Assembly (NCBI RefSeq): GCF_000219625.1
Contig: NC_018216.1
Location: forward strand, 124,001-188,000
Reading direction: 5' to 3'
Length of the DNA: 64,000 bases
Source of the DNA: Zymoseptoria tritici IPO323
Taxonomy: Eukaryota > Ascomycota > Dothideomycetes > Mycosphaerellales > Mycosphaerellaceae
Position 1 is the stretch's first letter; each line of letters begins with the position of its first letter. A program made the translations under genes and the position numbers. Of the stretch, positions 45,701 through 56,885 are shown piece by piece. The notes under the pieces are model-generated. The model ran no database searches, had not been told where the DNA came from, and was given only the letters and a program-made list of their open reading frames with translations.

Positions 45701-46201
45701 GACCTGCGTGCGCTGGACACTCTGACTGGCGTGACAAACTACCTCAAAGCGCAGAAAGTCGACATCCAGAACCTCATGCAGACCATGTCCCTCGAGGACG
45801 TCAAAGCCCACTTGACCGAGATCATCCACGAGTGCGCCAAGCAGACCGAGCAGAAACCCAAACCCCTCGACCTCCAGCGCGGCTTCGCCACCATCCCGCT
45901 CAAGGGCATCGACGTTCCCTTCCACAGCACTTTCCTCCGATCAGGCGTCAAGCCCTTCCGCAGCTTCTTGCTCAAGAAGATTCACAAGACTTCCATCGAT
46001 CCCAGCAAGCTGATTGGAAAGTACATCCCCAACGTCACGGCCAAGCCGTTTGAGTTGACGAAGGAGTACTTTGAGGATGTGTATCGGTTGACGAAGAGCC
46101 CGAGGATCGGGAATATTTTGGAGAATTGGGAGAAGTATGAGAGTGATGAGCCGGGGTTGCAGAGGCCTAGGGCGGGGAGTATGGCTGTTCCCTCATCGTG
46201 A
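39778..46201 (+). CDS. FAS1: Fatty acid synthase subunit beta
   Basis: Two exons (39778-45040, 45099-46201) give 2,121 residues, normal for fungal beta subunits. Order: acetyltransferase with nucleophile motif TGHSQGVV near residue 305; enoyl reductase of the FMN barrel type ([20 protein letters not shown] near 625, then [17 protein letters not shown]); a dehydratase section with [17 protein letters not shown] and [15 protein letters not shown] near 1,605-1,640; and a malonyl/palmitoyl transferase with [14 protein letters not shown] near 1,860. The single intron lies just after the start of the transferase domain ([16 protein letters not shown]). The protein forms the domes of the alpha6-beta6 particle with FAS2. 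The first 40 residues are poorly conserved, so a start at a later Met is possible. Confidence 0.97.
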
Positions 46202-46689
46202 AGTGAGGGGTCGTGAAGTGAGGGGATGTTGAAGGAGGAATAGAAGGAATAGATGAATGAGTATTAAATGGAGGGGAAGAGTGTTAGAGTATGTTTGTGC
46301 TTTTTTGATCGGTCGGGCGTTGCGTAAGGTATGTTAGTGTAGATATGTCTAGTCATTGCAAACCTCTTTCTAGATCAGCTCCATGCTCAGTTCCGTTTCC
46401 AGACACAGCGGTTCTGTTGTTTTTTAGACCTCATGCATACCTTACCTTAGTCCCGTCCGCCGCCGTGTTGCTTAGTCACAGTTCGAGGGGCTGCGGGCCA
46501 GCATCTTGACAGCTCCGACCTCGATCAACACTCAAACCACCACAGCGATTCGAACCCCTACGAACGATCCTACCCCCGCGAGACCGCTTCCTTTCAACTC
46601 CTCCCGTCGACCCTCCCCTGACCTCCGATCTGGCAGTCACTCACCCCTTCCTCGCCCAAGCGGCCAACCCCCCCTAAGTCTTCCTCACG
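46202..46689. other. Intergenic region between FAS1 and AP-2 alpha
   Basis: A 15-base direct repeat (TCGTGAAGTGAGGGG) begins at 46,196 overlapping the FAS1 stop. The last 150 bases are C/T-rich, like a leader. No gene was recognised. Confidence 0.5.
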
Positions 46690-49631
46690 ATGGCCAGTGC
46701 TGCGAGTGCCATCTTCAGCAAAGGCATCGGCAATGCCTCGAAAGACAACACGATGCGCGGCCTCGTCTCCTTCATCGCCGATCTGCGCAACGCCCGCGCC
46801 CGAGACCTCGAAGAGAAACGAATCAACAAGGAACTGGCCAACATACGGAACAAATTCAAAGGCGGCTCACTCTCCGGATACGACAAGAAAAAGTACGTCT
46901 GCAAACTACTGTACATATACATCCTGGGGTGGAACGTGGACTTTGGACACTTGGAAGCGGTGGGCTTGATCAGCGAGAGGAAGTACAGCGAGAAGCAGAT
47001 TGGATATCTCGCGGTCACGCTGTTCTTGTACGAAGGACATGAGTTATTACACCTGGTCGTCAACAGCATACGGAAAGATCTGGCGGATCCGAATGAGTTG
47101 AATAATTGTCTGGCGCTGCATGCGATTGCGAATGTGGGAGGGAAGGAGATGGGCGAGGCGTTGTGTGCAGATGTACATCGACTGTTGATATCGCCCACCA
47201 GCAAGCCATTTGTCAAGAAGAAGGCGGCACTCACGTTGTTGCGGTTATATCGCAAAGTACCGACGATCGTGCAGCCGGAGTGGGCGGAGCGGATTATTGC
47301 TATCATGGACGATCCGGACATGGGCGTTGCGTTGTCGGTTACGAGTCTGGTTATGGCGCTGGCGCAGGACGATCCGGACAGTTATCGGGGAAGTCTGGTC
47401 AAAGCCGCGCAGAGGCTGAAGTCGATTATTGTCGATCAGGATTACATGGGGGACTATGTGTACTACAAAGTGCCGTGTCCGTGGTTGCAGGTGAAACTGC
47501 TACGATTGATGCAGTACTTCCCGCCGTCGGAGGATTCACATGTCAGGGATCTGATGAGGGGGAGTTTGCAGGCGATTTTGGACAATGCGTTGGAGGCGCC
47601 GAAGAATGTGCAGCAGAACAACGCGCAGAATGCGGTGTTGTTTGAGGCGATTAATTTGATTATACACCTGGATACCGAGCGGGATTTGATGGTGCAGATC
47701 TCGACGAGGCTGGGGAAGTTCATTGGGTCGAGGGAGACGAATGTGAGGTATTTGGGACTTGAAGCCATGACGCATTTGGCGGTGAGCGCGGAGACACTGG
47801 ATCCGATCAAGAAGCATCAGGATATCATCATTGGGTCATTGCGGGATCGGGATATCACGGTTAGACGGCAAGGGTTGGATTTGCTGTACAGCATGTGCGA
47901 CCAGACGAACTCGCAGAAGATTGTACATGAGCTGTTGAAGTTCTTGCAGTCGGCGGACTATGCGATTCGGGAGGAGATGGTGTTGAAAATTGCGATTTTG
48001 ACGGAGAAGTACGCCACGGACGTCAAGTGGTATGTCGACATTTCCATGCGGCTGATCGCTATGGCGGGCGACCATGTCAGCGACGAGGTGTGGCAGCGCA
48101 TCATCCAGATTGTGACGAACAACGACGAGCTGCAGGTGTACGCGGCGCAGAATATCTTGCAGTACTGTAAGGCGGAGCAGTGTCATGAGACGTTGATCAA
48201 GATTGGGAGTTATATTCTGGGCGAGTTTGGACATCTCATCGCGGACACGAAGGGGTGCAGTCCGATCGAGCAGTTCATTGCGCTGCAGGCGAAGTTTGGT
48301 TCCAGTCCGCCGAATACGAGGGCGATGATTCTTTCGGCGTTTGTGAAGTTTGTGAATCTGTTTCCGGAGATTCGACCGCAGTTGCTGGAGACTTTTGAGA
48401 TGTACACGCATTCGCTGGACTCGGAGTTACAGCAACGGGCGTGCGAGTACCTTGCAATTGCGAGTATGCCGAATGACGACCTTTTACGGACAATATGCGA
48501 TGAGATGCCGGCATTCCCGGAACGGACGTCAGCACTGCTGTCAAGATTAGACAAGAAGCAGGGTGCACATGGCGACAAGCGGACATGGGCGATCACAGGC
48601 AAAGACTCCATGCCTGGCGGCAGCCGAGACGCAACTCTCAAACGCAACTTCTCCGGCGGCGCCACTACAATGCTCGACGCGAATGGCTTCGCAAACGGCA
48701 CAAACGGCAATAACGGCGTCAAGACACCCATCGACGAACTCGCCGGCCTCGACCTCTCCACTCCCTCTAACGTCAACCTCGCCTCCGCCACCCACCTCAG
48801 TCCCGACTGGGAGCCGGGCTACAACCGTCTCCTCCTCAAACCCGAAGGCATCCTCTACGAAGACGCTCAACTCCAACTCGGCCTGCGATCCGAATACCGC
48901 TCCGAAGTCGGCTGCATGATCCTCTACATCCACAACAAATCTTCCAACCCCATCCACTCCGTCACCACGACACTCGATAACAACCGCTCCGCCGCGAACC
49001 TGAAATCCGACCTGAAAACTCTCCCCGACACGACCATCCGCCCCGGCGACCAAACGAGCCAAACCATCATCTTCGAAGCCCTGAAACCCTTCGACCACCC
49101 TCCCACTTTACGAGTAAGCTACATGGCCGGCTCCCTCCAAGCCTTGACTCTTCAACTCCCCGTCTTACTACACAAGTACATGGAAACCGCCACCCTCGCA
49201 TCGGAAGACTTTTTCAAGCGATGGAAGCAAATCGGCGGCGCACCTCGGGAAGCGCAGAAGATTTTCCGCGGCCATGGGGACTTGAGTCGGGAGAATACGG
49301 GACGGGTATTGGAGGGGTTGCGGTGGAGGGTGTTGGAGCGCGTGGATCCGAATGGGAAGAATTTTGTGGCGGCTAGTGTGCTGAAGACGAGGGAGGGGAG
49401 GTGTGGGTGTTTGTTGCGGTTGGAGCCGAATGGGGAGACGAGGGTGAGTTTTTTTTCTTCTTTCTTCTTGATGAGGAGTGGGATGGAGGAGAGGGAAAGG
49501 GGTGAAGGATGGGGTTTCACTGACGAGTGTTGCAGATGTATCGGCTTACGATTCGGGCTACGGATGAGGCTGTTCCGCCGATTCTGATGAAAGTGCTGGA
49601 GGAGAGGTTGGGGCAGCCGATTCCGGTTTGA
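46690..49631 (+). CDS. AP-2 adaptor complex subunit alpha
   Basis: Two exons (46690-49443, 49536-49631) give 949 residues. The N-terminal adaptin trunk is clear: MRGLVSFIADLRNARARDLE, INKELANIRNKFKGGSLSGY, KKKYVCKLLYIYILGWNVDF, and many helical HEAT-like repeats to about residue 615. A low-complexity hinge (residues 640-690) leads to the ear domain (YEDAQLQLGLRSEYRSEVGC, then appendage platform residues). The last exon adds MYRLTIRATDEAVPPILMKV. With beta, mu and sigma subunits it links clathrin to PIP2-rich plasma membrane and cargo in endocytosis. The short exon 2 is needed to complete the platform subdomain. The ATG at 46,690 fits the conserved start. Confidence 0.95.
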
Positions 49632-50595
49632 AAGATGGCATGATGATACTTTGAGGAGGATCTCAGCGCGCGAAAGGATGAGCGTCGTTGGATAAGCTGC
49701 TGGATGGACGGACCGTCCAACAGAGCAGCCGTGTCGGAGAGCATTATTGATACCACCCCAGCAGCGACATGCCGGATTCGAATGTAAGCGGAGTTGCGTT
49801 GGAGATTCAGGAATGAGATCGCTGTCTAGACGGACGGTCCGAGACAGCAGTCATGTCGGAGAGCATTCTTGATACCACTTCCAGCAGCGAATGCACGGAT
49901 ACGAAGGGCTGATGAAGGTCGGGTTGCGAATTTGGAAATATACCCAGCGTTGAAGGCGAAGTGGGAGTAGTCGGACTGCCTTGACTCGCGCGAGGCCTTC
50001 TTTTTGACGATGTGTTGATCCGCTCCGACGCGGACGCTCTCCTGATCGTCCTTCCTCCTGGCGTGTGCAGGTCAGGAGGTGGAGGTGATCGACATGGATG
50101 TCACTGGTCTTGAGTCGGTGGTTGCGACCTGGCTTTGGGCTTCGACTGCAGAATATCATTGGTATTGTCAGAGATAGTTGCCTACTAGCAGACGAATCCT
50201 CAAAGAACAGCCTGTGAGCGGTATATAGCATCGATGTCTATGCCAGAGGTGGAACCACAAGTCCTGTTGCGATTGACATGTGAAAATGTCTGCCTGACTT
50301 GATGCCTGAAATATTCTCCTTTCCCCGCGCTGCATCTTCGACGGAGCTCTCTCGTCGCCGGGACAGCCCACCCACTTGTGACTTCACCTTCACCAGGATC
50401 GACCTGTCTCGTAATATCCACCACGTGCTGGTCACAACAATAATAGCTTCTAGACCTCACCGTCGCTTTTCGGAAATGTAATCCATCCACCTAAACTTCC
50501 GCTGGACTCCGCCCTGCTCTCCTCCCATCAACAACAACCCCGCCTCTTACGCCCCCGCTCCACCCCGGTCGACCTCATCTGTAGACCACACAATC
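49632..50595. other. Intergenic region with a diverged duplication
   Basis: No gene was recognised in 964 bases. Two diverged direct repeats of about 80 bp lie at 49,705-49,784 and 49,828-49,908 and share GTCGGAGAGCATT and TTGATACCAC. Each begins with a CGGAC-type palindrome. Confidence 0.6.
49705..49908. repeat. Diverged ~80-bp direct repeat with palindromic heads
   Basis: Copy A (49,705-49,784) starts with TGGACGGACCGTCCA, a palindrome around one central base. Copy B (49,828-49,908) starts with CGGACGGTCCG inside longer CTGTCT/AGACAG arms. CGG/CCG inverted pairs are typical recognition sites for fungal Zn2Cys6 factors, but no role is shown here. Confidence 0.6.
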
Positions 50596-51726
50596 ATGTT
50601 CACCACCTCCTCGGCGGGCAAGAAGCGCTCCCGCGTCGACGACGATGAAACAACCCTTCAATCCTTCAGTTCCCCTCTTGAAAAGGTCCGTATCCTCCCC
50701 CTCCTCACCTCTCCTCGCCACATCTAACCTCCTCCACAGCGCTCCCGCCCAACCGCGAATGCTTCAGGAGCTCCCTCGCCCTGGCTCCACCGCTACCACG
50801 ACTCCGTCCTCTCAACTCCAACTCTCTCCCGCTCCTCAACCCTCGGCATCCCCCGCTCCCCTCCAAAATACGACTCCGAGGATGATGAGAATTCCTCCGA
50901 GATCTCGGAACCAGGTTCGCCGCAGGACATCTCCATGTCGTCCGGCGACGAAGGCGAAGCTCTGGACGACTCCACCGATCATTATTCCTTGCACCCTCCC
51001 CGACAACACGACGAAGCGACATTCTCCGCTTCCCCACCAGACGGACTCTACCAGACTTCTTCGAACGGTGCGATCACCCGATCTGATTCGCCAAATCCCT
51101 GGCCATCCAGTAGCAGTCTCCCTCGCACCCGCCAAACGACCCGCGTTCCCACACCCATCTTCCCTCTGCGTACGAAATCCACCACCACCACCAGTCCAAG
51201 CGGAGTGAGATCACACGTCCGCCAACGACATCCGCAAGAAATCAGCCACGCCCCTTCCTCTCAAGACCCTCCCACCAAAAGCACATCTCACCTCTCCGTC
51301 CCGAGCCCGATTTTGGAGTCCGCCGACTTCCCCACCCCACCTCCCTCCGCGGCCGAAGCGGCGGGTAGTCAATTGAGTCAGCTGAGCGTGAGTGATGTCG
51401 ACATGCTCGATCCCGGGGTTCCAGCCATCGCGATTGAACGCGTGGGATCGCCGGAGTTTGCGGGCAGGGTACATGGACTTGCGGTGGGAGGGGGTGAGCA
51501 AGGAGGGATTGTGGTGCGGAGACAGAGGATGAGGAGTGGGGCGTTGAATGGAGGGGAGAGGACGGGTGGGAGGGGTGGAGAGGGGTTGAAGGGGTTGGAT
51601 GGAGAGGGTGGGGGAGGAGGTGCAGGGCAAGGAGGAGGGAAGAGAGGGTTTAGTATTGGGTACAGGCCGGATTGTGAGAAGTGTAGGGAACGGGTGCCGG
51701 GGCATATGAATCATTTTTGGGGGTAG
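50596..51726 (+). CDS. Disordered protein with C-terminal CxxC-type motif, unknown function
   Basis: Two exons (50596-50685, 50740-51726) give 358 residues. The sequence is rich in Ser, Pro, Asp and Arg and looks mostly disordered, with acidic patches (SEDDENSSEISEPGSPQD) and many SP/TP sites that could be phosphorylated. The start MFTTSSAGKKRSRVDDDE contains a basic, nuclear-signal-like run. The final 25 residues, GYRPDCEKCRERVPGHMNHF, hold a C-x2-C plus His pattern that could bind zinc and looks like the conserved part. The donor GTCCGT of the only intron is weak. I recognise no family. Poly-Gly near 290-330 is low complexity. A regulatory nuclear role is a guess. Confidence 0.6.
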
Positions 51727-52120
51727 TGAAGGATGTGAGGGGAGGGATGAGGAGGAGGGAGTTGGAGGTGTGGGATTTGGGTTTGATGGATGGGTTTGGG
51801 TGTACAGCGGACGGACAGACAGTGGTGTTTGGGAAGTGGCTTTCTTTTCGGGGGAGTTTTAACGACGATCATTTTACGACTTTGAACGAGACGACGTTTG
51901 CAATTTCACGAGCACCCTTCAGGTGATCAAAGACAGAATTTGCATTTTGGAGTATGGTAGTTCCTCTCGCCTTGATCGCCCACACCTCAGCTATTCACCG
52001 ACCATTGGCCTCAAATCAAATCAAAAACTCCACCCGAAACGCCTGGAATCACACCACTCTCAACCCTTCGACCCATCGTCACCATCTCTCACCCTCATCC
52101 CACACTCTCATCAAAGGCCT
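51727..52120. other. Convergent intergenic region
   Basis: This holds the 3' regions of the disordered-protein gene and the metallothionein gene. Nothing else was recognised. Confidence 0.5.
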
Positions 52121-52664
52121 CTACTTCTTCGTAGTAAAGTCCGTCTCCAATCCCTCTCCACCCGCAACACCGGCCTCGACACCCTTGCAGTTGCACGAAT
52201 CTAGAACCATTCAACATCAGTACCATTCTTCCTCCAGGCAGCATCGAACACAGGAGGATAGTGGTGGAGAAGAACAGGAAGGAAGGAAGGAAAACAAACT
52301 CACCACTCGACCTCTTCCCACACGCACAAGCCTCCCCCGCCTTGGGCAGGGTATTCTCCGTCGCGGCGCGGGAGCACGTGCATTCTCCTGCTGGTCGTTG
52401 ATCTAACACCTCAGTCAGCATCGTAGCCCACATGTCCTCATGCCCATGCCCTCACGCCTCACGCGGTAGAATGGTGGTAGGATGCAAAGACTCACTGCAC
52501 GAACACCTCGCACCCTGAAGTTTATTCTCGGTGGAAGCTTTCTCGCAATTGCAGTTGAGAGCGGATTGTTTCCCGCAGGAGCAGGTGGCTTCGGCGGCGC
52601 AGGCGCAGGGTCCGCCGGAGCGGCCGCAGCAGGTTGAGGGGGTGGTGGAGACTGGAGCAGACAT
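52121..52664 (-). CDS. Metallothionein-like Cys-rich protein
   Basis: Three small minus-strand exons (52664-52496, 52402-52304, 52200-52121) join to 115 residues with 16 cysteines: one CC and seven C-x-C pairs. Motifs in order: STCCGRSGGPCACAAEATCS, ALNCNCEK, ARCSCNQRPAGECTCS, EACACGKRSSGDSCNCKGV. There are no aromatic residues until one Phe near the C-terminus. This is the layout of filamentous-fungal metallothioneins, which chelate Cu(I) or Zn(II) in the cytosol for storage and detoxification. All introns have GTGAGT donors and TAG acceptors, and frame plus Cys spacing support every junction. CCAAT-type boxes lie upstream. Which metal it binds cannot be told from sequence. Confidence 0.85.
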
Positions 52665-53272
52665 TGTTGTTGTGGTTGGTTGGTCTTGAGTAGTTGTTTG
52701 GAGTGTTGGTGTTATGGAAGTAGGAAGGTGTTTGATTGTTGTTGTTTGCTGAACGGTGTAGTGAAGAAAGTTGTTTCAATCGAATTGACTATTCAAGAAA
52801 AGAAGAGAAGAGCCAGCAGTCAGAGGTTCGTTTTATGCCACTTCCTGCCTACATTATCAGATGGTAAAGTGGTCATCACGAGCCCGCTGATTGGCTGCCG
52901 GACTTCCCTCCCGACGGCGAGAAATCCCACTTTTGGCTCATGATCATGGGGTTTGGCTGGGTTTGGTCCAATGACAACGGTGAGAAAGAGGATGACTTGT
53001 TTCATTGCGTCGATGGGTTTCCATCTGATAATTGTTGTGGTGGATTATGAATCATTGATCATTTGCTGGTGAGAGATGTGGTGTGATGGAAGCATGTGAA
53101 AGTTCATCCACGCTACGACGCCATCAAGGTGTTTGGTTGGAAGTGAATGTCGACTAATGTCTGTCTGATGCTGTCAAGACTCCATAACTTACGAAAGATG
53201 GCACTGCACCGCTTTTGGAATTGTATGTTCTGTTACCAGCCTTCCCCGACGTCCTACCTTCTCAGTTCCCGT
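52665..53272. other. Metallothionein 5' region
   Basis: This contains two CCAAT-box cores, ATTGG at about 52,891 and CCAAT at about 52,969, within 310 bases of the metallothionein ATG. No gene was recognised; the left part of the stretch also holds the leader. Confidence 0.5.
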
Positions 53273-54500
53273 CTACAACTCCACCGGATACTGCGTCGTC
53301 TCAATCTTCTCCGGAAACACCAACCCATTCTGCCTCCTCACCTCATCCATAACCCTCATAATCGTCAAACTCTCCTCCAAACTCTCATATCGTCCCTCCT
53401 TCCTCCCGTCCCGAATCGCATACGCACACTCGTCCGCTTCCCAAAACATGCCCTGTCCTTCACCTTCCTCCTGCCATTGCCCTCCGAAACCGTTCTTCCA
53501 TCCACTTCCCTTGCCGGGACCTGGGATCGGGAACTCCTTCTCCTCGACTGTGCCGTCCGAGAGGATGAGCCGAGTCTTCGTGGGGCGGAACGCGGGGTGG
53601 AAGACTTGGATTTCGCCTTTGTCGCCTTGTACGCGGATGGAGGGTGTGCTGTCCACGTTTGATGAGGTTCTGAAGCCTGTGCTTGCTACGCCGTGAGCTG
53701 CTGGAAGACCTTCTCGCGGGAATGTCAAGAGCATGAGCGTCTGCTCGTCCGCGCCGGTCTTGTACTTCTCCATACTGCTCACCACGGTAGGAGGCGTGGG
53801 TTTCGATTGCGTGAGGTAGAGGGTTTGGAAGACCCATGTCAAGGCGTAGATTCCTAGGTCGAGCAGGGCACCGCCTGCAAGGTGAGGGTTGACCATGCGG
53901 TGGGAGTCGGCGAAGGTGGATTCAGGCGGGGCGCCAATCGAGAGGTCGGCGGTCGTGCGGTGGACAGTACCGATTTTGCCAGAGGTGATGATGTCGCGGA
54001 CGTAGATCGAGAGGGGAAAGTATCGGGTCCAGACCTGGCAAAGCGATATATCAGCAGAGGAGTTGTAACAAGGTGTCCAGTATACTCACAGCCTCCATCA
54101 AAAACAACTTCTTCTCCCTCGCAATCGTAATCAACACCTCCAACTGCTTCGCATTCGTCGTAAACGCCTTTTCACACAATACATTCTTGCCCGCCTCCAG
54201 CGCCAGTCGACAATTTTGATAGTGATGCGAGTGCGGCGTCGCGATGTATATGCAGTCGACGTTCGGGTCGTTGACCAGCTCTTTGTAGCTGCCATAGGCT
54301 TTTGCTGAGTCCGGGGCGCGGACTTCTTTGAGGAATTCTTGAGCTCGGTCGGCGGAGGAGGAGGATGCGGCTGCTACGACGACATGCGAGATGTCGTTGA
54401 CGCCCCGGGTGGAGGGGGAGGGGAAGAGGTCGCGGGCGAAGGTCTCGGCGATGCCGCCGGTTGCGAGGATGCCCCATTTCAAAGGCTCGAATTTGGACAT
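53273..54500 (-). CDS. Gfo/Idh/MocA-family NADP-dependent dehydrogenase
   Basis: Two minus-strand exons (54500-54090, 54034-53273) give 390 residues. The N-terminal Rossmann fold shows WGILATGGIAETFARDL, then YIATPHSHHYQNCRLALEAG and KNVLCEKAFTTNAKQL, in which EK holds the conserved lysine. LFLMEAVWTRYFPL follows across the intron, and GGALLDLGIYALTWVFQTLY belongs to the C-terminal substrate domain. This pattern matches fungal D-xylose 1-dehydrogenase (NADP+) and dimeric dihydrodiol dehydrogenases, so the substrate is probably a sugar or diol. The start at MSKFEPLKWGI is chosen because the upstream in-frame extension is hydrophobic and not conserved-looking. It was probably annotated by homology elsewhere as an oxidoreductase. 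Confidence 0.87.
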
Positions 54501-55222
54501 TGTGAGCGTTGCTGAGGGTTGAGTGGAGGGCGGAAGGAGGATATCGTTGAGTATGAAGAAGAACAAGAGGACGGGGAACGGCAGTGAGAGTGAGATGAAT
54601 GGTGACCTACCTTTAGGCTGATCTGATCTCCCGCGTGAATGTTTTGTCGACAGCAACGTCATCAGCAATAGGTATCTCAATGGAGGGGTTGCTCGATCAT
54701 CCTGGTGGGGCGGCTCATGTGGTTGATGCTGCGTATGCCGTCTGGGATAAGATGCGACGAAGTCTTCGCGAAGACTGCTGCTCTTCGCAATCGTAAATGA
54801 ACCGAAGTGTCAGACACGGTCAGGTTGATTCACGTCGGAGAAAAAGATGTTTGGAGAAGAGGAAGAAGTCTCCGACACTTCTGATTCGTCTATTCATCCT
54901 TCACGCTAGCTGAGGTGCCAGGTTGGTCTCGAATGTAGCTCATCGACAAGCTGCCGGTCTGGTTGTTTTTGATTTGCATGATTCAGAGAAAAAGTTCCGT
55001 ATTCGTCATTCGTTGTATGCTTGGCCATGATTGTCTGTTGACAGACTGGGGCGAGGCATGGCATGGGAGGGTAACTCGACTCGAAAGAGGGAGATCGGCA
55101 ACGCAAAAGCCATGTCTGGCTGCGGTTCAGGATGATGCTTTGCTTGCATTGGTATCGTATAGACATCTGTATTAGACATAATCGACGAGGGACTCCTCAT
55201 TTCCCAATACCTCCGCGACGCA
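54501..55222. other. Intergenic region with a 16-bp perfect palindrome
   Basis: AGTCTTCGCGAAGACT at 54,761-54,776 is a perfect palindrome, about 260 bases upstream of the oxidoreductase ATG. No gene was recognised. Confidence 0.5.
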
Positions 55223-56566
55223 TCACACCTCAATCTTCGCATGCCTGAAATACTTCATCCCAATCCACGCCACTGTGATCCACACCCAACTCACTACCCC
55301 CGTCAACACAATCAACGCCGGATAGTATCCCACAATCGGCAGGGTAGGATCATCCTCCAGTTCCGGCGGAGCGTACGGCGTCTCGCCAACGTCCCAGGCC
55401 CAACTCCATATCTCCAGACAGCTGCCCATGCCGACGGCGAATGTGATCCAGGTCACGATCAGGATGACCCAACCCCAGTACTCGGTCTCGGTGTAGTCGT
55501 GCGGCTGTTCTGAGTCGGTGGCAAAGGAGGCATTGGTGATGGAGTGGGAGAGCGGAGAGGTCTTGCGGTGTTTCTTGGATGAGAGGCTGCGTGTGAGAGC
55601 TGAGGAGAGCTCGGCGGCGGATGGAATTGGGAAGTAGGACGTCGCAGCAGAGGTGAGGGGTTTTGGTAAAAATGAAGCAGGCGAATGCCGAACGTCGAAT
55701 GTGAGCATGTCGTCGTCGTCGGTCGTTGAGGCGTAGCTGGGACCTCGAGAGTGGGTTTCCATTGGCGAGTCGAGACCTTTGGTGGCTACGCTCAAGTTGC
55801 CGGGGTTGCTGATGGGAGCGGCTTCATGGTTACGGTGATCTGTGAGGAGGGCGAGGCGGGTAGAGGCCACGGCGGGGGAGTCTCGAGACCAGCCAGCATC
55901 ACTGCTACTGCTGCTAGCAGCTGGGACTTGCTCATAGCTGAATCCGCTGTGTAAACTGCTTGTTGCTTCATGATCCTCATCGTCGTCGCCCTCATCATTG
56001 GGGACGGCAGCTGTCTGAGTGATGGCATCCACGGTGGGAACCTGAGGCTGGATGTGTTTTGTGGAAGAGCTCCGCGAAAGAAGACTATTCCTCCGCTCTC
56101 TCCCTTCAGCTGCCAACTTCCGCCCTCCCAACAGCGCTGTCTTCCGTAATGACCCCTTGCGCTTCCTCGTGGTCGGCGACTTCAGCACCGCAGCCATGGC
56201 ACTCTCGCCCTTCTCAGGCGATATTGGTGAGTGTTCCGGCGCATCGTCGTCAATGCTCTTACTGCTTTTGTGGCTTTTCGGACTTTGCAGGCCATTCTCC
56301 TTCTCCTTGTCGCCTTTTGTCTCACTGCTGTTCCTCAAGAAATTGAACCTGCCCAGTATACTCCCACTTCCGGAACGCTTGTGCGGGGTCGGTTTCGTCG
56401 GCGGGCTGACATCTGTCATCGATAGAAGGGGAAGCCTCATCGCGTCGCTCGCCGGTTGTGTGAGAGCATTCTGCTCGTTGTCGAGTACATCCTTCTGGTC
56501 CACGTCGGGTCGGGGACCGGAGACGGTATTACGGCGGGACTCGCTGCTGCCACCAGCGGACTCCAT
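55223..56566 (-). CDS. Conserved fungal protein with two C-terminal membrane segments, unknown function
   Basis: A single exon of 447 residues. About 340 residues are Ser/Lys/Asp-rich and probably disordered, with many SP sites. The last 90 hold the conserved-looking part: YTETEYWGWVILIVTWITFA starts a membrane segment, followed by CLEIWSWAWDVGETPYAPPE, then ELEDDPTLPIVGYYPALIVL and a second segment (VSWVWITVAWIGMKYF). The tail RHAKIEV is short. I recall this C-terminal block as widely conserved in filamentous ascomycetes without an assigned role. The short acidic, Pro-rich loop between the segments is probably the functional part. No catalytic motif is visible. It is divergent from the Zrg17-like gene with 319 bases between start codons, so a shared promoter is possible. 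Confidence 0.75.
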   Translation of the reverse strand: MESAGGSSESRRNTVSGPRPDVDQKDVLDNEQNALTQPASDAMRLPLLSMTDVSPPTKPTPHKRSGSGSILGRFNFLRNSSETKGDKEKENGLQSPKSHKSSKSIDDDAPEHSPISPEKGESAMAAVLKSPTTRKRKGSLRKTALLGGRKLAAEGRERRNSLLSRSSSTKHIQPQVPTVDAITQTAAVPNDEGDDDEDHEATSSLHSGFSYEQVPAASSSSSDAGWSRDSPAVASTRLALLTDHRNHEAAPISNPGNLSVATKGLDSPMETHSRGPSYASTTDDDDMLTFDVRHSPASFLPKPLTSAATSYFPIPSAAELSSALTRSLSSKKHRKTSPLSHSITNASFATDSEQPHDYTETEYWGWVILIVTWITFAVGMGSCLEIWSWAWDVGETPYAPPELEDDPTLPIVGYYPALIVLTGVVSWVWITVAWIGMKYFRHAKIEV

Positions 56567-56885
56567 CTCGCCTGCCTGAGGGTTCCATTGACTACCTCAT
56601 TGAGCTGTTCGTCGTCGAATCGAAGTGTAGTGCGTGAGCGCGAAATTGTCTGGCGTGAAGTGTGAGGATGAAAGAGAGTTGAACGTTCCCCACGTCACAT
56701 CCAAATCCGTCGCCAAACCTTGGTGGATTAGACCCCTGGTCTACACGACAAAGAGTGATCAGTACCTGCATAAACATCTACACTCCCTTGTTGCCGGATT
56801 CCACTCTCGTTGTCGCCTCGATGCATAGGATCACATTCCCTACAATTCACCAGTGAGCCGGTCTCACTCTTCTATCGGCCGGCAA
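56567..56885. other. Divergent promoter region
   Basis: This lies between the start codons of the two-membrane-segment gene (-) and the Zrg17-like gene (+). No specific motif was recognised. Confidence 0.5.

Noticed and set aside
32668..46201. FAS pair as part of a polyketide (hexanoate-starter) cluster
   Set aside because: No polyketide synthase, P450 or pathway regulator lies nearby, the subunits are full length, and the neighbours are housekeeping genes. It is best read as primary metabolism.
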